Assembly: GCF_900110245.1 (NCBI RefSeq)
Contig: NZ_FOCZ01000001.1
Span: 372,001-436,000, forward strand
Length of the DNA: 64,000 bases
Direction of reading: 5' to 3'
Origin: Niastella yeongjuensis
GTDB taxonomy: Bacteria; Bacteroidota; Bacteroidia; Chitinophagales; Chitinophagaceae
Position numbers and translations under genes: made by a program. Shown here piece after piece: positions 14,719 through 22,600 of this stretch. How positions within the stretch are numbered: position 1 is the stretch's first letter; each line of letters starts with the position of its first letter. The notes beneath the pieces were generated by a model. That model was not told the origin of the DNA, did not search any database, and saw only the letters and a program-made list of their open reading frames with translations.

Positions 14719-15333
14719 TCAGGCCACTTCACTATATGATTTATGATTAGCTGGTAAAAAACGAAATACGTTTATGGTTTTAGGTGCAGCAAAGGGATGA
14801 TCGCGGCCCAGCAAAACCAGTTCTGTTGCCATAAAATGTGCCCGGAATGTTTTACGGGAATAAAAAGGCAATGCTTTATGATAAACCGGTTCTGGTAATT
14901 CACTGGCCAGGGCAATATGTGGTATGCGGTCGATCGTATTGCCGGCCATGGCATTCACATGGTTGTCAAGCATTTTTAACTGACCGGCGAGTTGTTGTAC
15001 CGGTTGTGGATTTTGCATCCGCAGGTAAATGCTGTGTTGTGGAAAGCCACTATAATTATTAAGTATTACATCAAAACTGTTGTGTTGGCTGCATATGCGC
15101 TGTATCCACCGGATCAGGGTTTCCTCCATACCTTCCCCCGCATAAAAACCCGCCACCATTATATAGGGAAATGTTTTGGTCACATTCTCTAAGCCATAAT
15201 TCATAAAGAAGCGTTGTTTCTCCGCCATAATCTTTTCATACACAACGGCATCAGGATATATGACCAGTTTATATTCCCGATGACCGCTGCCATTCCAGTC
15301 GAATGGCGTGTTTTTTACTAACCCGGTATTCAT
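14719..15333 (-). CDS. 2H phosphoesterase paralogue B (motif 1 lost)
   Basis: A 204-residue paralogue of the next gene. The first motif position reads FPYIMVAGF (Tyr57 for His), while the second is kept as IPHIALAS (His139). The shared strand GFPQHSIYLRM (96-106) aligns with SFPSHTIFINV of paralogue A. Each protein thus keeps one of the two histidines. It is divergent from the UmuD-like gene, with a perfect palindrome between them. A heterodimer or pure binding role is possible; neither is shown by sequence. Confidence 0.68.
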   Translation of the reverse strand: MNTGLVKNTPFDWNGSGHREYKLVIYPDAVVYEKIMAEKQRFFMNYGLENVTKTFPYIMVAGFYAGEGMEETLIRWIQRICSQHNSFDVILNNYSGFPQHSIYLRMQNPQPVQQLAGQLKMLDNHVNAMAGNTIDRIPHIALASELPEPVYHKALPFYSRKTFRAHFMATELVLLGRDHPFAAPKTINVFRFLPANHKSYSEVA

Positions 15334-15371
15334 AAATCATTTTTTATTGGATCAACAATTTAGCATAAATT

Positions 15372-15388
15372 TACTAAATAATTTAGTA
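15372..15388. promoter_or_regulatory. Perfect 17-bp palindrome, probable operator
   Basis: TACTAAAT-A-ATTTAGTA is a perfect inverted repeat with one central base. It lies between the divergent 2H pair and the UmuD-like gene, 18 bases before the latter's ATG, the usual position for a dimeric repressor site controlling both sides. Confidence 0.6.
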
Positions 15389-15406
15389 CACCAAAAATTA
15401 AATTAT

Positions 15407-15841
15407 ATGGAGGGGGAAAATTTTCATGGAACATCGCACCGGGGAACAAACAAGTTCCCGCAAGAGGATGTTAAAACAGCCGATGCCACTGGCTTTGGCG
15501 CTGCCGCAGATGATTTCATGGAACGCGGTATTGACCTGAATGAACAATTGATCCGTAATAAACCAGCTACTTTTTTTATGCGTGTACGCGGCGACGCTAT
15601 GACTGGCGCCGGCATTTATGATGGAGATACAATTATTGTTGATCGCAGTATAAAAGCCGAAAGCGGCAAAGTAGTGGTAGCCATACTCAATGGAGAAATG
15701 TTCATCAGGCGGCTCGAAAAAACATTCAACAAAGTGCGGCTGTTGCCCGAAAGCAAAAAGCACGCAACCATTGAAGTTGATGCATCCTGCGATTCACTGG
15801 GTATCTGGGGCGTTGTAACGTACAATATCCATCAGGTTTAG
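15407..15841 (+). CDS. UmuD-like S24 protein lacking catalytic dyad
   Basis: A 144-residue protein aligning with UmuD over its whole length (GIDLNEQLI, RGDAMTGAGIYDGDTIIVD, LGIWGVVTYNIHQV). In UmuD the nucleophile is Ser in GDSM; here the codon is GCT (Ala64). The general-base Lys of EFTVKKL is Arg (MFIRRL, residues 101-102). The Cys-Gly cleavage site is replaced by Thr28-Gly29. Self-cleavage by the known mechanism is therefore not possible. The ATG at 15407 fits the family length; an upstream in-frame start at 15308 would overlap the 2H gene. No umuC/polymerase V gene follows. It probably acts, if at all, as a structural mimic of uncleaved UmuD. Confidence 0.8.
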   Translation: MEGENFHGTSHRGTNKFPQEDVKTADATGFGAAADDFMERGIDLNEQLIRNKPATFFMRVRGDAMTGAGIYDGDTIIVDRSIKAESGKVVVAILNGEMFIRRLEKTFNKVRLLPESKKHATIEVDASCDSLGIWGVVTYNIHQV

Positions 15842-15881
15842 ATCTTTTTTGTAACGGGCAGTACCACTATTTGACCGCCGT

Positions 15882-15897
15882 TCCGCCAGCTGGCGGA
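15882..15897. repeat. 16-bp GC-rich palindrome
   Basis: TCCGCCAGCTGGCGGA is a perfect palindrome in the 317-bp gap between the UmuD-like and DUF72 genes. Otherwise that gap holds no gene that I can support. Confidence 0.45.
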
Positions 15898-16158
15898 CAC
15901 ATGTACACCTTCACCGCTATTGAACAGGTAACAACATAATTAAACCATTCCGTTAAGCCATCCTATGTGTTTCCCGGGCCGCTCCGGTTTGCGGGGCGGC
16001 TCCCAACTCAGCAGCAAATAGTTTGTTATGAAAGCAATCCCGTGACTGGAAAATGCAGCGACCTAACAGTGATATAGATCCTCTATGTCTTCTCTATGTT
16101 TCCTCGGGGCGCGAGAAAGCAAAGAGGCTTCAAAAGGCACCAATAAGGTATCACGGTC

Positions 16159-17094
16159 TTAATCAAAAAACTTTATTTGTGTACCGGCAGCCTGTCCATC
16201 CGGTTCTATAAAATGCGGTTGCATTAACTGTAAACCACAAGCGGCATTGAGTTTATTGGTGAGATATATGATCAGTTCAGGGGAATACAATTCACCACCA
16301 TCCATATGTACGAAGAAATACAGTTCTTCCAATCCCTGTTCAATCCAGTTGATGATCCGTTCAATCCACGAATCCAGACGGGTATAATCAGTCGGGTGCA
16401 GGTTATTGGCCACAAACCGAACAAAGGCTTTGGGCATGGTCAGGTGCATATGTGCGCAATCCCTTCGGCCTGGGGTGTCAGTTATAACTGCACCTTTTTT
16501 CAACAAATACAACGTATTGAAGAATTCCTTTCTGATGGCTTCCTGTGTAAACCAGTCGGGATGCCGCACTTCCAAAAAGAAGGTCATATCGTTAGGCAGT
16601 GCTTTTAAAAATGCAAACAACTCTTCTTTGCGGTTGGGGCCAAACGAATCGCTTAGCTGTATAAACAATGGGCCCAGGTGTTCTTTAAATGCCTTTACAC
16701 CCTGCAAAAATTCATTGATCATACCTTCCCGGCCCCTTAAACCGCCCTGATGTGTTACGCCCTGGAACAGCTTGGGGCAAAAAGTAAAATCCCGGCCATG
16801 GGCTTTATCGGCCCATTTGGTAATGGCGGCCGGGTCGTAGATTTTATAATGTGTGGCATTCAGTTCAATGCAATTATAGTGCTGTACGTAGTTGTTCAAA
16901 AAATCCTTCTCCTTTGCTTTGGCCGGGTATATTTTCCCAAGCCAGCCCGGTACTCCCCATTGCGGGCAGCCAACTCGTATGTTTACGGCGGGCTTTTTCG
17001 CCCCGCCCAGGATCTTTTTATTTCCGGCAGGTTCAGGTGGAAGTGTAAAATCCACTGTATCTAGTTCAGACACAGGCAGTTTTCCGAATTTCAT
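16159..17094 (-). CDS. DUF72 (YecE-like) protein
   Basis: A 311-residue DUF72 protein, TIM-barrel fold, function not established. Family blocks seen are IRVGCPQWGVPGWLGKIYP, NCIELNATHYKIYD, FCPKLFQGVTH, PLFIQLSDSFGPN, FFLEVRHPDWF, then the HMHLTMPK region and YFFVHMDGG. The 45-residue N-terminal extension before the first block is longer than in short relatives. It lies convergent to the UmuD-like gene and divergent from the ECF sigma gene. Confidence 0.87.
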   Translation of the reverse strand: MKFGKLPVSELDTVDFTLPPEPAGNKKILGGAKKPAVNIRVGCPQWGVPGWLGKIYPAKAKEKDFLNNYVQHYNCIELNATHYKIYDPAAITKWADKAHGRDFTFCPKLFQGVTHQGGLRGREGMINEFLQGVKAFKEHLGPLFIQLSDSFGPNRKEELFAFLKALPNDMTFFLEVRHPDWFTQEAIRKEFFNTLYLLKKGAVITDTPGRRDCAHMHLTMPKAFVRFVANNLHPTDYTRLDSWIERIINWIEQGLEELYFFVHMDGGELYSPELIIYLTNKLNAACGLQLMQPHFIEPDGQAAGTQIKFFD

Positions 17095-17177
17095 ATTACA
17101 ATTTACACCAACCTTTCAACTTTTTTCACCACCTTTAAAATATTGCTATCTGCAAGCCGTCTATTCCTGTATAATAC

Positions 17178-17759
17178 ATGAAGGACACGCTTACGATAGC
17201 ACCTGGCATGACGGCAGACAGGAAACGCAATATAACGCAGGTCATTACCGACTATAGCAAACGCCTCATGGGCTTTATCCGCAAACGGGTAAACAATGAA
17301 GCCGATGCTGAAGATATATTGCAGGATGTGTTTTACCAGTTTGTTGGTAACACGCAGCCTATTGAACAAATGACTGCGTGGCTGTTTACGGTTGCCCGTA
17401 ATAAAATAATAGACCGGCAACGAAAAAAGAAACCGGAGGCCCTGGAGGATCTGTTTGGGGAAGAAGAAAGTGAAGAAGGCGGGCTTAACTGGACGGAGTT
17501 TTTATTTGATGCCAGCGATAACCCCGAGAAAGACTACCTGCGCACCCTTTTTTGGGAAGAATTGAATACTGCGCTCAGTGAATTACCCGAAGAACAAAGG
17601 CAGGTATTTATATTGAATGAACTGGAAGGAGTACCATTTAAGGAAATTGCCGAACGAACCGGCGAAACCGTGAACACCCTGCTTAGCCGCAAACGCTATG
17701 CAGTGTTACACCTGCGTAACCGGTTAAGTGTGTTGAAAGATGAATTATTAAATTATTAA
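17178..17759 (+). CDS. ECF-type RNA polymerase sigma factor
   Basis: A 193-residue ECF sigma factor. Region 2 has YSKRLMGFIRKRVNNEADAE, DILQDVFYQF and WLFTVARNKIIDRQRKKK. Region 4 has LSELPEEQRQVFILNELEG and VPFKEIAERTGETVNTLLSR. It is followed after 12 bases by a small membrane protein and then an HMA-like protein, probably one operon. No classical FecR anti-sigma gene is adjacent; the small membrane protein could fill that role, which is inference. Confidence 0.92.
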   Translation: MKDTLTIAPGMTADRKRNITQVITDYSKRLMGFIRKRVNNEADAEDILQDVFYQFVGNTQPIEQMTAWLFTVARNKIIDRQRKKKPEALEDLFGEEESEEGGLNWTEFLFDASDNPEKDYLRTLFWEELNTALSELPEEQRQVFILNELEGVPFKEIAERTGETVNTLLSRKRYAVLHLRNRLSVLKDELLNY

Positions 17760-17771
17760 ACAACGTGTAAC

Positions 17772-18158
17772 ATGAAACGAAGATTCTGGTTTGGCAAAGC
17801 TGTTATGATCCTGGTATTCTGTGCAGTCTTTGTCACGGTGTTTAGCTTTATAGTAATGACCTTGTGGAATGGCATATTGCCTGATGTACTGGGCGTAAAA
17901 CAAATCACTTTCTGGCAGGCGCTGGGCATACTGGTATTATCAAAAATATTATTCAGTGGCTTTGGTGGCTTTGCTCATAAAAAAGAACAATTCAGGAACC
18001 GCTTCCGGCAAAAAATGCTTGATAAATGGGAAAAGATGACGCCCGAAGAAAAACAGCGATTCAAAGATGAATGGAAGACCCGTTGCAGAGGCTGGCGGGG
18101 CGGTCCTTTTAATGATCGTGATTTCCCTACTCATGAACCGGAAGCCGAAAATAAATAA
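17772..18158 (+). CDS. Small two-helix membrane protein
   Basis: A 128-residue protein with two hydrophobic segments (about residues 10-33 and 45-62) and a charged cytoplasmic tail containing MTPEEKQRFKDEWKTRCRG. Tails of this kind occur in small proteins encoded beside ECF sigma genes in Bacteroidota. Twelve bases after the sigma gene. The function is unknown; a membrane regulator of the sigma factor is possible. Confidence 0.7.
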   Translation: MKRRFWFGKAVMILVFCAVFVTVFSFIVMTLWNGILPDVLGVKQITFWQALGILVLSKILFSGFGGFAHKKEQFRNRFRQKMLDKWEKMTPEEKQRFKDEWKTRCRGWRGGPFNDRDFPTHEPEAENK

Positions 18159-18180
18159 ACCTGCTTTTTCATTAAAGCCT

Positions 18181-18399
18181 ATGTTTATGGAAGTGCTTGT
18201 ATTTAAAACGAACCTGCGCTTTAAAGCACAGATCAATGCGGTAACACCCCATATCAATAATCTGCAGGGTATTTCCCGCTGGAATGTCGACCTCGATGAC
18301 TCCGACAAGATCCTTCGTATTGAATCCGTTGACCTTTGTCCCCGCTCAGTGGAAGACACCCTGCAACGCGCTGGTTACTTCTGCGAAGAACTGCACTAA
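18181..18399 (+). CDS. HMA-like ferredoxin-fold protein without CxxC
   Basis: About 72 residues (MFMEVLVFKTNLRFKAQ onward) with the beta-alpha-beta pattern of heavy-metal-associated domains: LRFKAQINAVTPHINNLQGI, then WNVDLDDSDKILRIES and a final helix. The metal-binding CxxC of true HMA domains is absent, so metal transport is unlikely. An ATG two codons in (18187) is an alternative start. Third gene of the sigma operon; its stop is one base from the stop of the convergent amidase gene. Confidence 0.7.
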   Translation: MFMEVLVFKTNLRFKAQINAVTPHINNLQGISRWNVDLDDSDKILRIESVDLCPRSVEDTLQRAGYFCEELH

Positions 18400-18400
18400 A

Positions 18401-19231
18401 CTATTGATACCGGCGCGAGAGATCGAGCAGGATCTTTTTATCATCCTCTGTTAATGTCTTTATCATAACAGTATCCTGCGGTACAAAATGGATCTTGAAC
18501 GACCGGATGGCGGCCAGGGTATCTTTTACATTGTACCCGATAATGCGCAATGCCTGGGTAGTATTGAAATATTCAGGCACCACTACGGCCGTAGTATCAT
18601 ACCACAATCCAAAACCCCGTTGCGACAAAGCCTGCCAGGGAAAGTAGTGGCTGGGATCATTTTTCCGGCCCGGCGCCACATCGGCATGACCAATAAAATT
18701 AGCAGCAGGTATCGCATAATGTCTCTTCAGTGTATCCAGTAATTTTACCAAACTGGTGATCTGCGCTTCGGGAAATGGTTCGCTTCCGTTATTGTCCAGC
18801 TCAATGCCAATGCTGCTTGAATTGATATCGGTAAAATTTCCCCACTTGCTTACACCGGCCTGCCAGGCACGCAGGTAATCGTTCAACATGTGGTGGATGG
18901 TGCCATCTTTACAAATAACATAGTGGGCGCTCACCTTCGTACGTTCCAGGGTAAACGTTTTTAACGTTTGCTCGCAGGAGTTTTGTGCAGTATGATGTAT
19001 GATCACAAAATTGGGTTTACGCAAGTCGAAGTTGGTGGTACCAACTGCATAAACCGGCATAATGGCTGAATCGAGCAGGAGTTTATTGGGAACAGGTCTT
19101 AAATCTTTAGCCAACTGTTTTGCCTGCTTTTTGTAAAACCTGTTGGTTTGGGCATACGGATTATGCGCACAACTGTAAACCAGGGCCGAAATTATTACAG
19201 CAAAAAACAAACTTCCCGCAAATACACGCAT
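18401..19231 (-). CDS. N-acetylmuramoyl-L-alanine amidase, lipoprotein
   Basis: A 276-residue amidase_2 (AmpD/PGRP-type) enzyme that cuts the amide between MurNAc and the stem peptide. A lipoprotein signal (ISALVYSC) places it in the periplasm, probably on the outer membrane. Zinc ligands are visible in FVIIHHTAQNS (His) and FIGHADVAPGRKNDPSHYFPW (His, and the Lys/Asp region), with SSIGIELDNNG between. A Cys in the CEQT segment is not catalytic in the family. A C-terminal extension of about 60 residues follows. It stands alone on the minus strand. Confidence 0.9.
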   Translation of the reverse strand: MRVFAGSLFFAVIISALVYSCAHNPYAQTNRFYKKQAKQLAKDLRPVPNKLLLDSAIMPVYAVGTTNFDLRKPNFVIIHHTAQNSCEQTLKTFTLERTKVSAHYVICKDGTIHHMLNDYLRAWQAGVSKWGNFTDINSSSIGIELDNNGSEPFPEAQITSLVKLLDTLKRHYAIPAANFIGHADVAPGRKNDPSHYFPWQALSQRGFGLWYDTTAVVVPEYFNTTQALRIIGYNVKDTLAAIRSFKIHFVPQDTVMIKTLTEDDKKILLDLSRRYQ

Positions 19232-19285
19232 AGTGATTAGTTTTTTTTACAACCTATGCAAAGTAGGGAAGTTATATGTTAAGTA

Positions 19286-19322
19286 AAAAAAATCCTCCCC
19301 GGCTGGCCGGGGAGGATTTTTA
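19286..19322. terminator. Bidirectional terminator
   Basis: AATCCTCCCCGG pairs with CCGGGGAGGATT, with A and T tracts on both sides. It ends the outer-membrane receptor transcript on the minus strand, 20 bases past that stop. Confidence 0.85.
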
Positions 19323-19340
19323 TATAGGTATCCCTGTTTA

Positions 19341-21827
19341 TTATTTGGAAGAACCGCCACCGATTCCACCACCACCACTATCATTTGCACGTTTGTTCTC
19401 TTCTTCAGCACCGGTTTTACGTTGGCGGGCTGCTTTCACCTGACTGTTACCGAAGCGATAAGTAAAGTTCAGTTTAAACTGACGGCTTTCAAAATTACCA
19501 CTGGCTACAGAATGCTGTCCGGCATAATCGGTAGTACCTTTCCATTTTAATGTATGGAAGATATCACTTACCGAAGCTTTAATATTGCCAGCGCCTTTTA
19601 AGACTGTTTTCTGAAAACCACCATCTACACTCCAGAGGTAACTGCTTTTAATAGTACCCTGCCAAATGGTGGGTGAAGTATAAAAGCCGCTCATTTCACC
19701 GGTCCAGCCTTTGCCCAAACGGAAAGTTTGTTGTGCAAAGAAATTAAATGCAAATACATCCAGGTCAATTTTCCGGTCTGGACCATTATCAGCTTTGTAC
19801 TTTGAATAATAGGTATTCAGGTTACCAAAGATGCTGTACCATTTGTACTGGAATGGATAGCTGATGTTCAGGCTCACAATATCCTGTGTGGCCAGGTTCT
19901 TTTGGGTAATGAATGCCTTCGACTTTTCTGTTACATCAACCAGTTGCGAAAAGATGTCTTTTACATGGCTATAGTTCAGGGTGGTGTTCAGCCGGTATTT
20001 ATAAGTATGCGTAATGCCCACACTGTTTGTATACTGTGGTCTTAATCCGGTATTACCTTTTTGGTAGGTATACTCATCGATCTTAAATTCAAATGGATTC
20101 AGGTTCTGGTAATTGGGTCTGTCTATCCGACGGCTAAAGGTTAAACTATACTGGCTCATGGGTTTTTTGTTCAACGTGATAGCTGCGCTGGGGAACAGGT
20201 TGGTATAATCACGGGTAAACGAGGAATCGTATGGAACATATTTACCCTGGCTGGCATCCCAGGTGAAACCCTGAGAGCGGCCGGTAGCGTGGGTATTTTC
20301 AACCCGTACACCAGCCTGTATCATAAAGCCTTTGAACTGCCTGTTGTAGTTGATATAACCGGCGTTGATATTCTCTTTGTATACAAAGTTGTTACTCCGG
20401 GAAGAATCATAATATCTTGTTTGCCGGTCGCCCGCATCCACATCATACCTTCTGAAATCATTGTTACTTTCTACAAATGAGATCTTGCCGCCTAATCCTA
20501 ATTTACCCTTTTTAAAACCTTGTTCATAATCGACCTTAATGCTGTACAGATCAATATCGGTTGGCGCATTCATAAAGTATATGCGGCTATAGGTCGGTTT
20601 GGTTTCGTCGAGTGGTTTGTAATAATCATTGGGTTGATACTGATCGCTCTTGTTGCGATAAGCGCCATAATCTGCATCGATATTCAACTCATGGCCTGAA
20701 GAATCGGCATACCGGTAGTTCAGGTTGCCATTGATGTTATTCTTCTTATTCGTACTGGTGTTATTGGCAATCAGTATGCGGTCAACCTCCTGAGTAGGTA
20801 TATAAGAAATAAGCGTACGCGCGTAGTTGTTGATTTCCTGATTGGAAAAAGAACCATTTGCCATAACACCGATCGTACTTCTCTTATTGATGAAATAATC
20901 CATGCCCGCTTTAAAGTTATGGCTCTTGTTCCCTACATTAACTTTCGTTTTGCCATCAAACAGGGTATCAGCTACCTCACGGTGCAGGTTAATATTGTTT
21001 TCGTTGGGATTATCGTTATAATTATAGTTGCCAAATACGTTTACATACTTATTGCGGTTGTTGAGTGAGAAACCACCATTGTATTTTGGCGTAATACCTA
21101 TATTATAACCAGCATTTACTGTTCCATTTGTACCATAGCTTTTGTTTTTCTTCAGCCTGATGTTGATGATACCGGCATTACCGGCCGCTTCATATTTGGC
21201 AGAAGGGTTGGTAATGATCTCGATAGCTTCAATGGAAGATGACTGAATGGTTTTCAGATAATCCGACAGATCTTTTCCTGTGAATGGGGTTGGGCGGCCA
21301 TCAACAAACACCTGCACACCGTTTTTACCACTTACAGTCAGGTTATCGTCTTTATCGACCATTACACCGGGCGATTTACGTAACAGGTCAAGCGCATCCT
21401 GACCAACAGAATTAATGGTTCCTTCTACATTCAAAATAGTTTTATCGGCCTTCACTTCCACCATAGGTTTACGGGCTATTACCGCTACCTCTTTTAAGTT
21501 CCCTGTAGTTTTGATCAATGCCACTTCAGGCACTGTTACGTCACCGGCGCCATTTACGTCAATTGCGGCAGATGTTTTAGGGGCATAACCCGTAAAGGAA
21601 ACTGCTACAAAATAGCTACCTGCATTGATACCGGTAAATGAGTACTGACCGGTTGCATTGGTAGCTGCCAGCTTAACCAGGGTGGAGTCTTTCACCTTTT
21701 TAAGTGTTACAGTTGCTCCGGATAAAGCTTTTCCCTGATCGTCCTTAACATTGCCCGTTATTTGTTGCGCCCGCGTGGCGGCAATACAAAACAACAAGGG
21801 CAACATTATCAATATCAGCTTTTTCAT
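19341..21827 (-). CDS. Outer-membrane beta-barrel TonB-type receptor
   Basis: An 828-residue outer-membrane protein. After a signal peptide (LPLLFCIAATRA) comes a carboxypeptidase-regulatory-like beta-sandwich (ITGNVKDDQGKALSGATV), then a plug-like domain (VEGTINSVGQDALDLLRKSP, GRPTPFTGKDL) and a barrel of the OMP_b-brl_3 type (RRIDRPNYQNLNPFEF). It ends in a Gly/Ser-rich tail that is not the usual aromatic barrel end. There is no SusD partner nearby, so a peptide or metal receptor is as likely as a glycan one. Terminator and TAnnTTTG element flank the gene, so it is monocistronic. Confidence 0.87.
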   Translation of the reverse strand: MKKLILIMLPLLFCIAATRAQQITGNVKDDQGKALSGATVTLKKVKDSTLVKLAATNATGQYSFTGINAGSYFVAVSFTGYAPKTSAAIDVNGAGDVTVPEVALIKTTGNLKEVAVIARKPMVEVKADKTILNVEGTINSVGQDALDLLRKSPGVMVDKDDNLTVSGKNGVQVFVDGRPTPFTGKDLSDYLKTIQSSSIEAIEIITNPSAKYEAAGNAGIINIRLKKNKSYGTNGTVNAGYNIGITPKYNGGFSLNNRNKYVNVFGNYNYNDNPNENNINLHREVADTLFDGKTKVNVGNKSHNFKAGMDYFINKRSTIGVMANGSFSNQEINNYARTLISYIPTQEVDRILIANNTSTNKKNNINGNLNYRYADSSGHELNIDADYGAYRNKSDQYQPNDYYKPLDETKPTYSRIYFMNAPTDIDLYSIKVDYEQGFKKGKLGLGGKISFVESNNDFRRYDVDAGDRQTRYYDSSRSNNFVYKENINAGYINYNRQFKGFMIQAGVRVENTHATGRSQGFTWDASQGKYVPYDSSFTRDYTNLFPSAAITLNKKPMSQYSLTFSRRIDRPNYQNLNPFEFKIDEYTYQKGNTGLRPQYTNSVGITHTYKYRLNTTLNYSHVKDIFSQLVDVTEKSKAFITQKNLATQDIVSLNISYPFQYKWYSIFGNLNTYYSKYKADNGPDRKIDLDVFAFNFFAQQTFRLGKGWTGEMSGFYTSPTIWQGTIKSSYLWSVDGGFQKTVLKGAGNIKASVSDIFHTLKWKGTTDYAGQHSVASGNFESRQFKLNFTYRFGNSQVKAARQRKTGAEEENKRANDSGGGGIGGGSSK

Positions 21828-21855
21828 GAATTAAAATATTTGCAGTTTTAGTCGG

Positions 21856-21863
21856 CAAAAGTA
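21856..21863 (-). promoter_or_regulatory. TAnnTTTG promoter element for the receptor gene
   Basis: Minus strand TACTTTTG, an exact -7 consensus match, about 30 bases before the ATG at 21827. Confidence 0.55.
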
Positions 21864-22112
21864 TCTGCGCGTTACAGTCTTATAACTTCGTATACACCAA
21901 CGGTAAATAATAACTTTTAACGGTGTTTTAATAACGTTATACAACATAATTTGTTGAAGTATTCTTTACTAAGCATAATAAATGTTTAATCATCAAGTAA
22001 AACCGGCACTACTTACAATTGTTCGTTTGCTTCATTACGTAGTACTACGCACTATGTTCAGTAGATAACTTTAGCATTTCACCACGCTGATATTTACTTT
22101 CACACGCATAAA

Positions 22113-22330
22113 TCAGCAGTTCACACACATTGGTAAACTCAATAAAAAGCTTACCGGTATTTTTGGTTGCTGGTTGATCGTACGCAGTTCTTTACTTAAT
22201 GAAATTGTTTTTCCATTCACCTTCAAATAGGACGCAGGAGCATTGCTGGTAATGGATCCGTCTTGATACGGGAGCCCCCGGAGTAAATATCCTTAGTTGG
22301 ATACAGTTGTTCGCCGTGCATCATTTGCGA
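22113..22330 (-). pseudogene. Frameshifted gene remnant
   Basis: On the minus strand one frame reads GEQLYPTKDIYSGGSRI, and the next frame continues DGSITSNAPASYLKVNGKTI and SLSKELRTIN before a stop at 22113. The change of frame near 22262 suggests a decayed gene with an indel. I cannot name its parent. Apart from this, a terminator-like hairpin and a promoter, the 773-bp gap before DUF763 shows nothing. Confidence 0.3.
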
Positions 22331-22522
22331 ACATACTTGTATGCTGTTGAAAAACCCAAACCGGAATATAATGAGGCCCCTTCCTGAACCCACAAGCATT
22401 TGGAAAATTATTTCAGCATGGAGTGGCTGGGCTGGTCATTCCCCTGCGTTCCCTTTTACATTTCATTAAGCACTTCCCTTCTTAATTAGAGTAAGTTCAT
22501 CATAAAACGGGGTTCCAGTAAG

Positions 22523-22547
22523 TCCTGCTTCGGCAGGATTTTTTTTT
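22523..22547 (+). terminator. Orphan terminator
   Basis: TCCTGC-TTCG-GCAGGA followed by nine T. No intact plus-strand gene precedes it, consistent with gene loss in this gap. Confidence 0.65.
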
Positions 22548-22585
22548 GTGAGTTGTGAGTTGTGAGCCCATTGCCTTTTCTTTAC

Positions 22586-22593
22586 TAACTTTG
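22586..22593 (+). promoter_or_regulatory. TAnnTTTG element directly before DUF763 ATG
   Basis: TAACTTTG ends 7 bases before the ATG at 22601, so the transcript would start at or within a base or two of the start codon (leaderless). Confidence 0.5.
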
Positions 22594-22600
22594 TTAGCAT

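Noticed and set aside
15308-15406. Longer N-terminus for the UmuD-like protein
   Set aside because: The extra 33 residues overlap the divergent 2H gene start and the palindrome, and have no counterpart in UmuD.
22021-22110. Transposon end in the receptor-DUF763 gap
   Set aside because: TACGTAGTACTACG-like palindromic bits are short and no partner inverted repeat or transposase was found.
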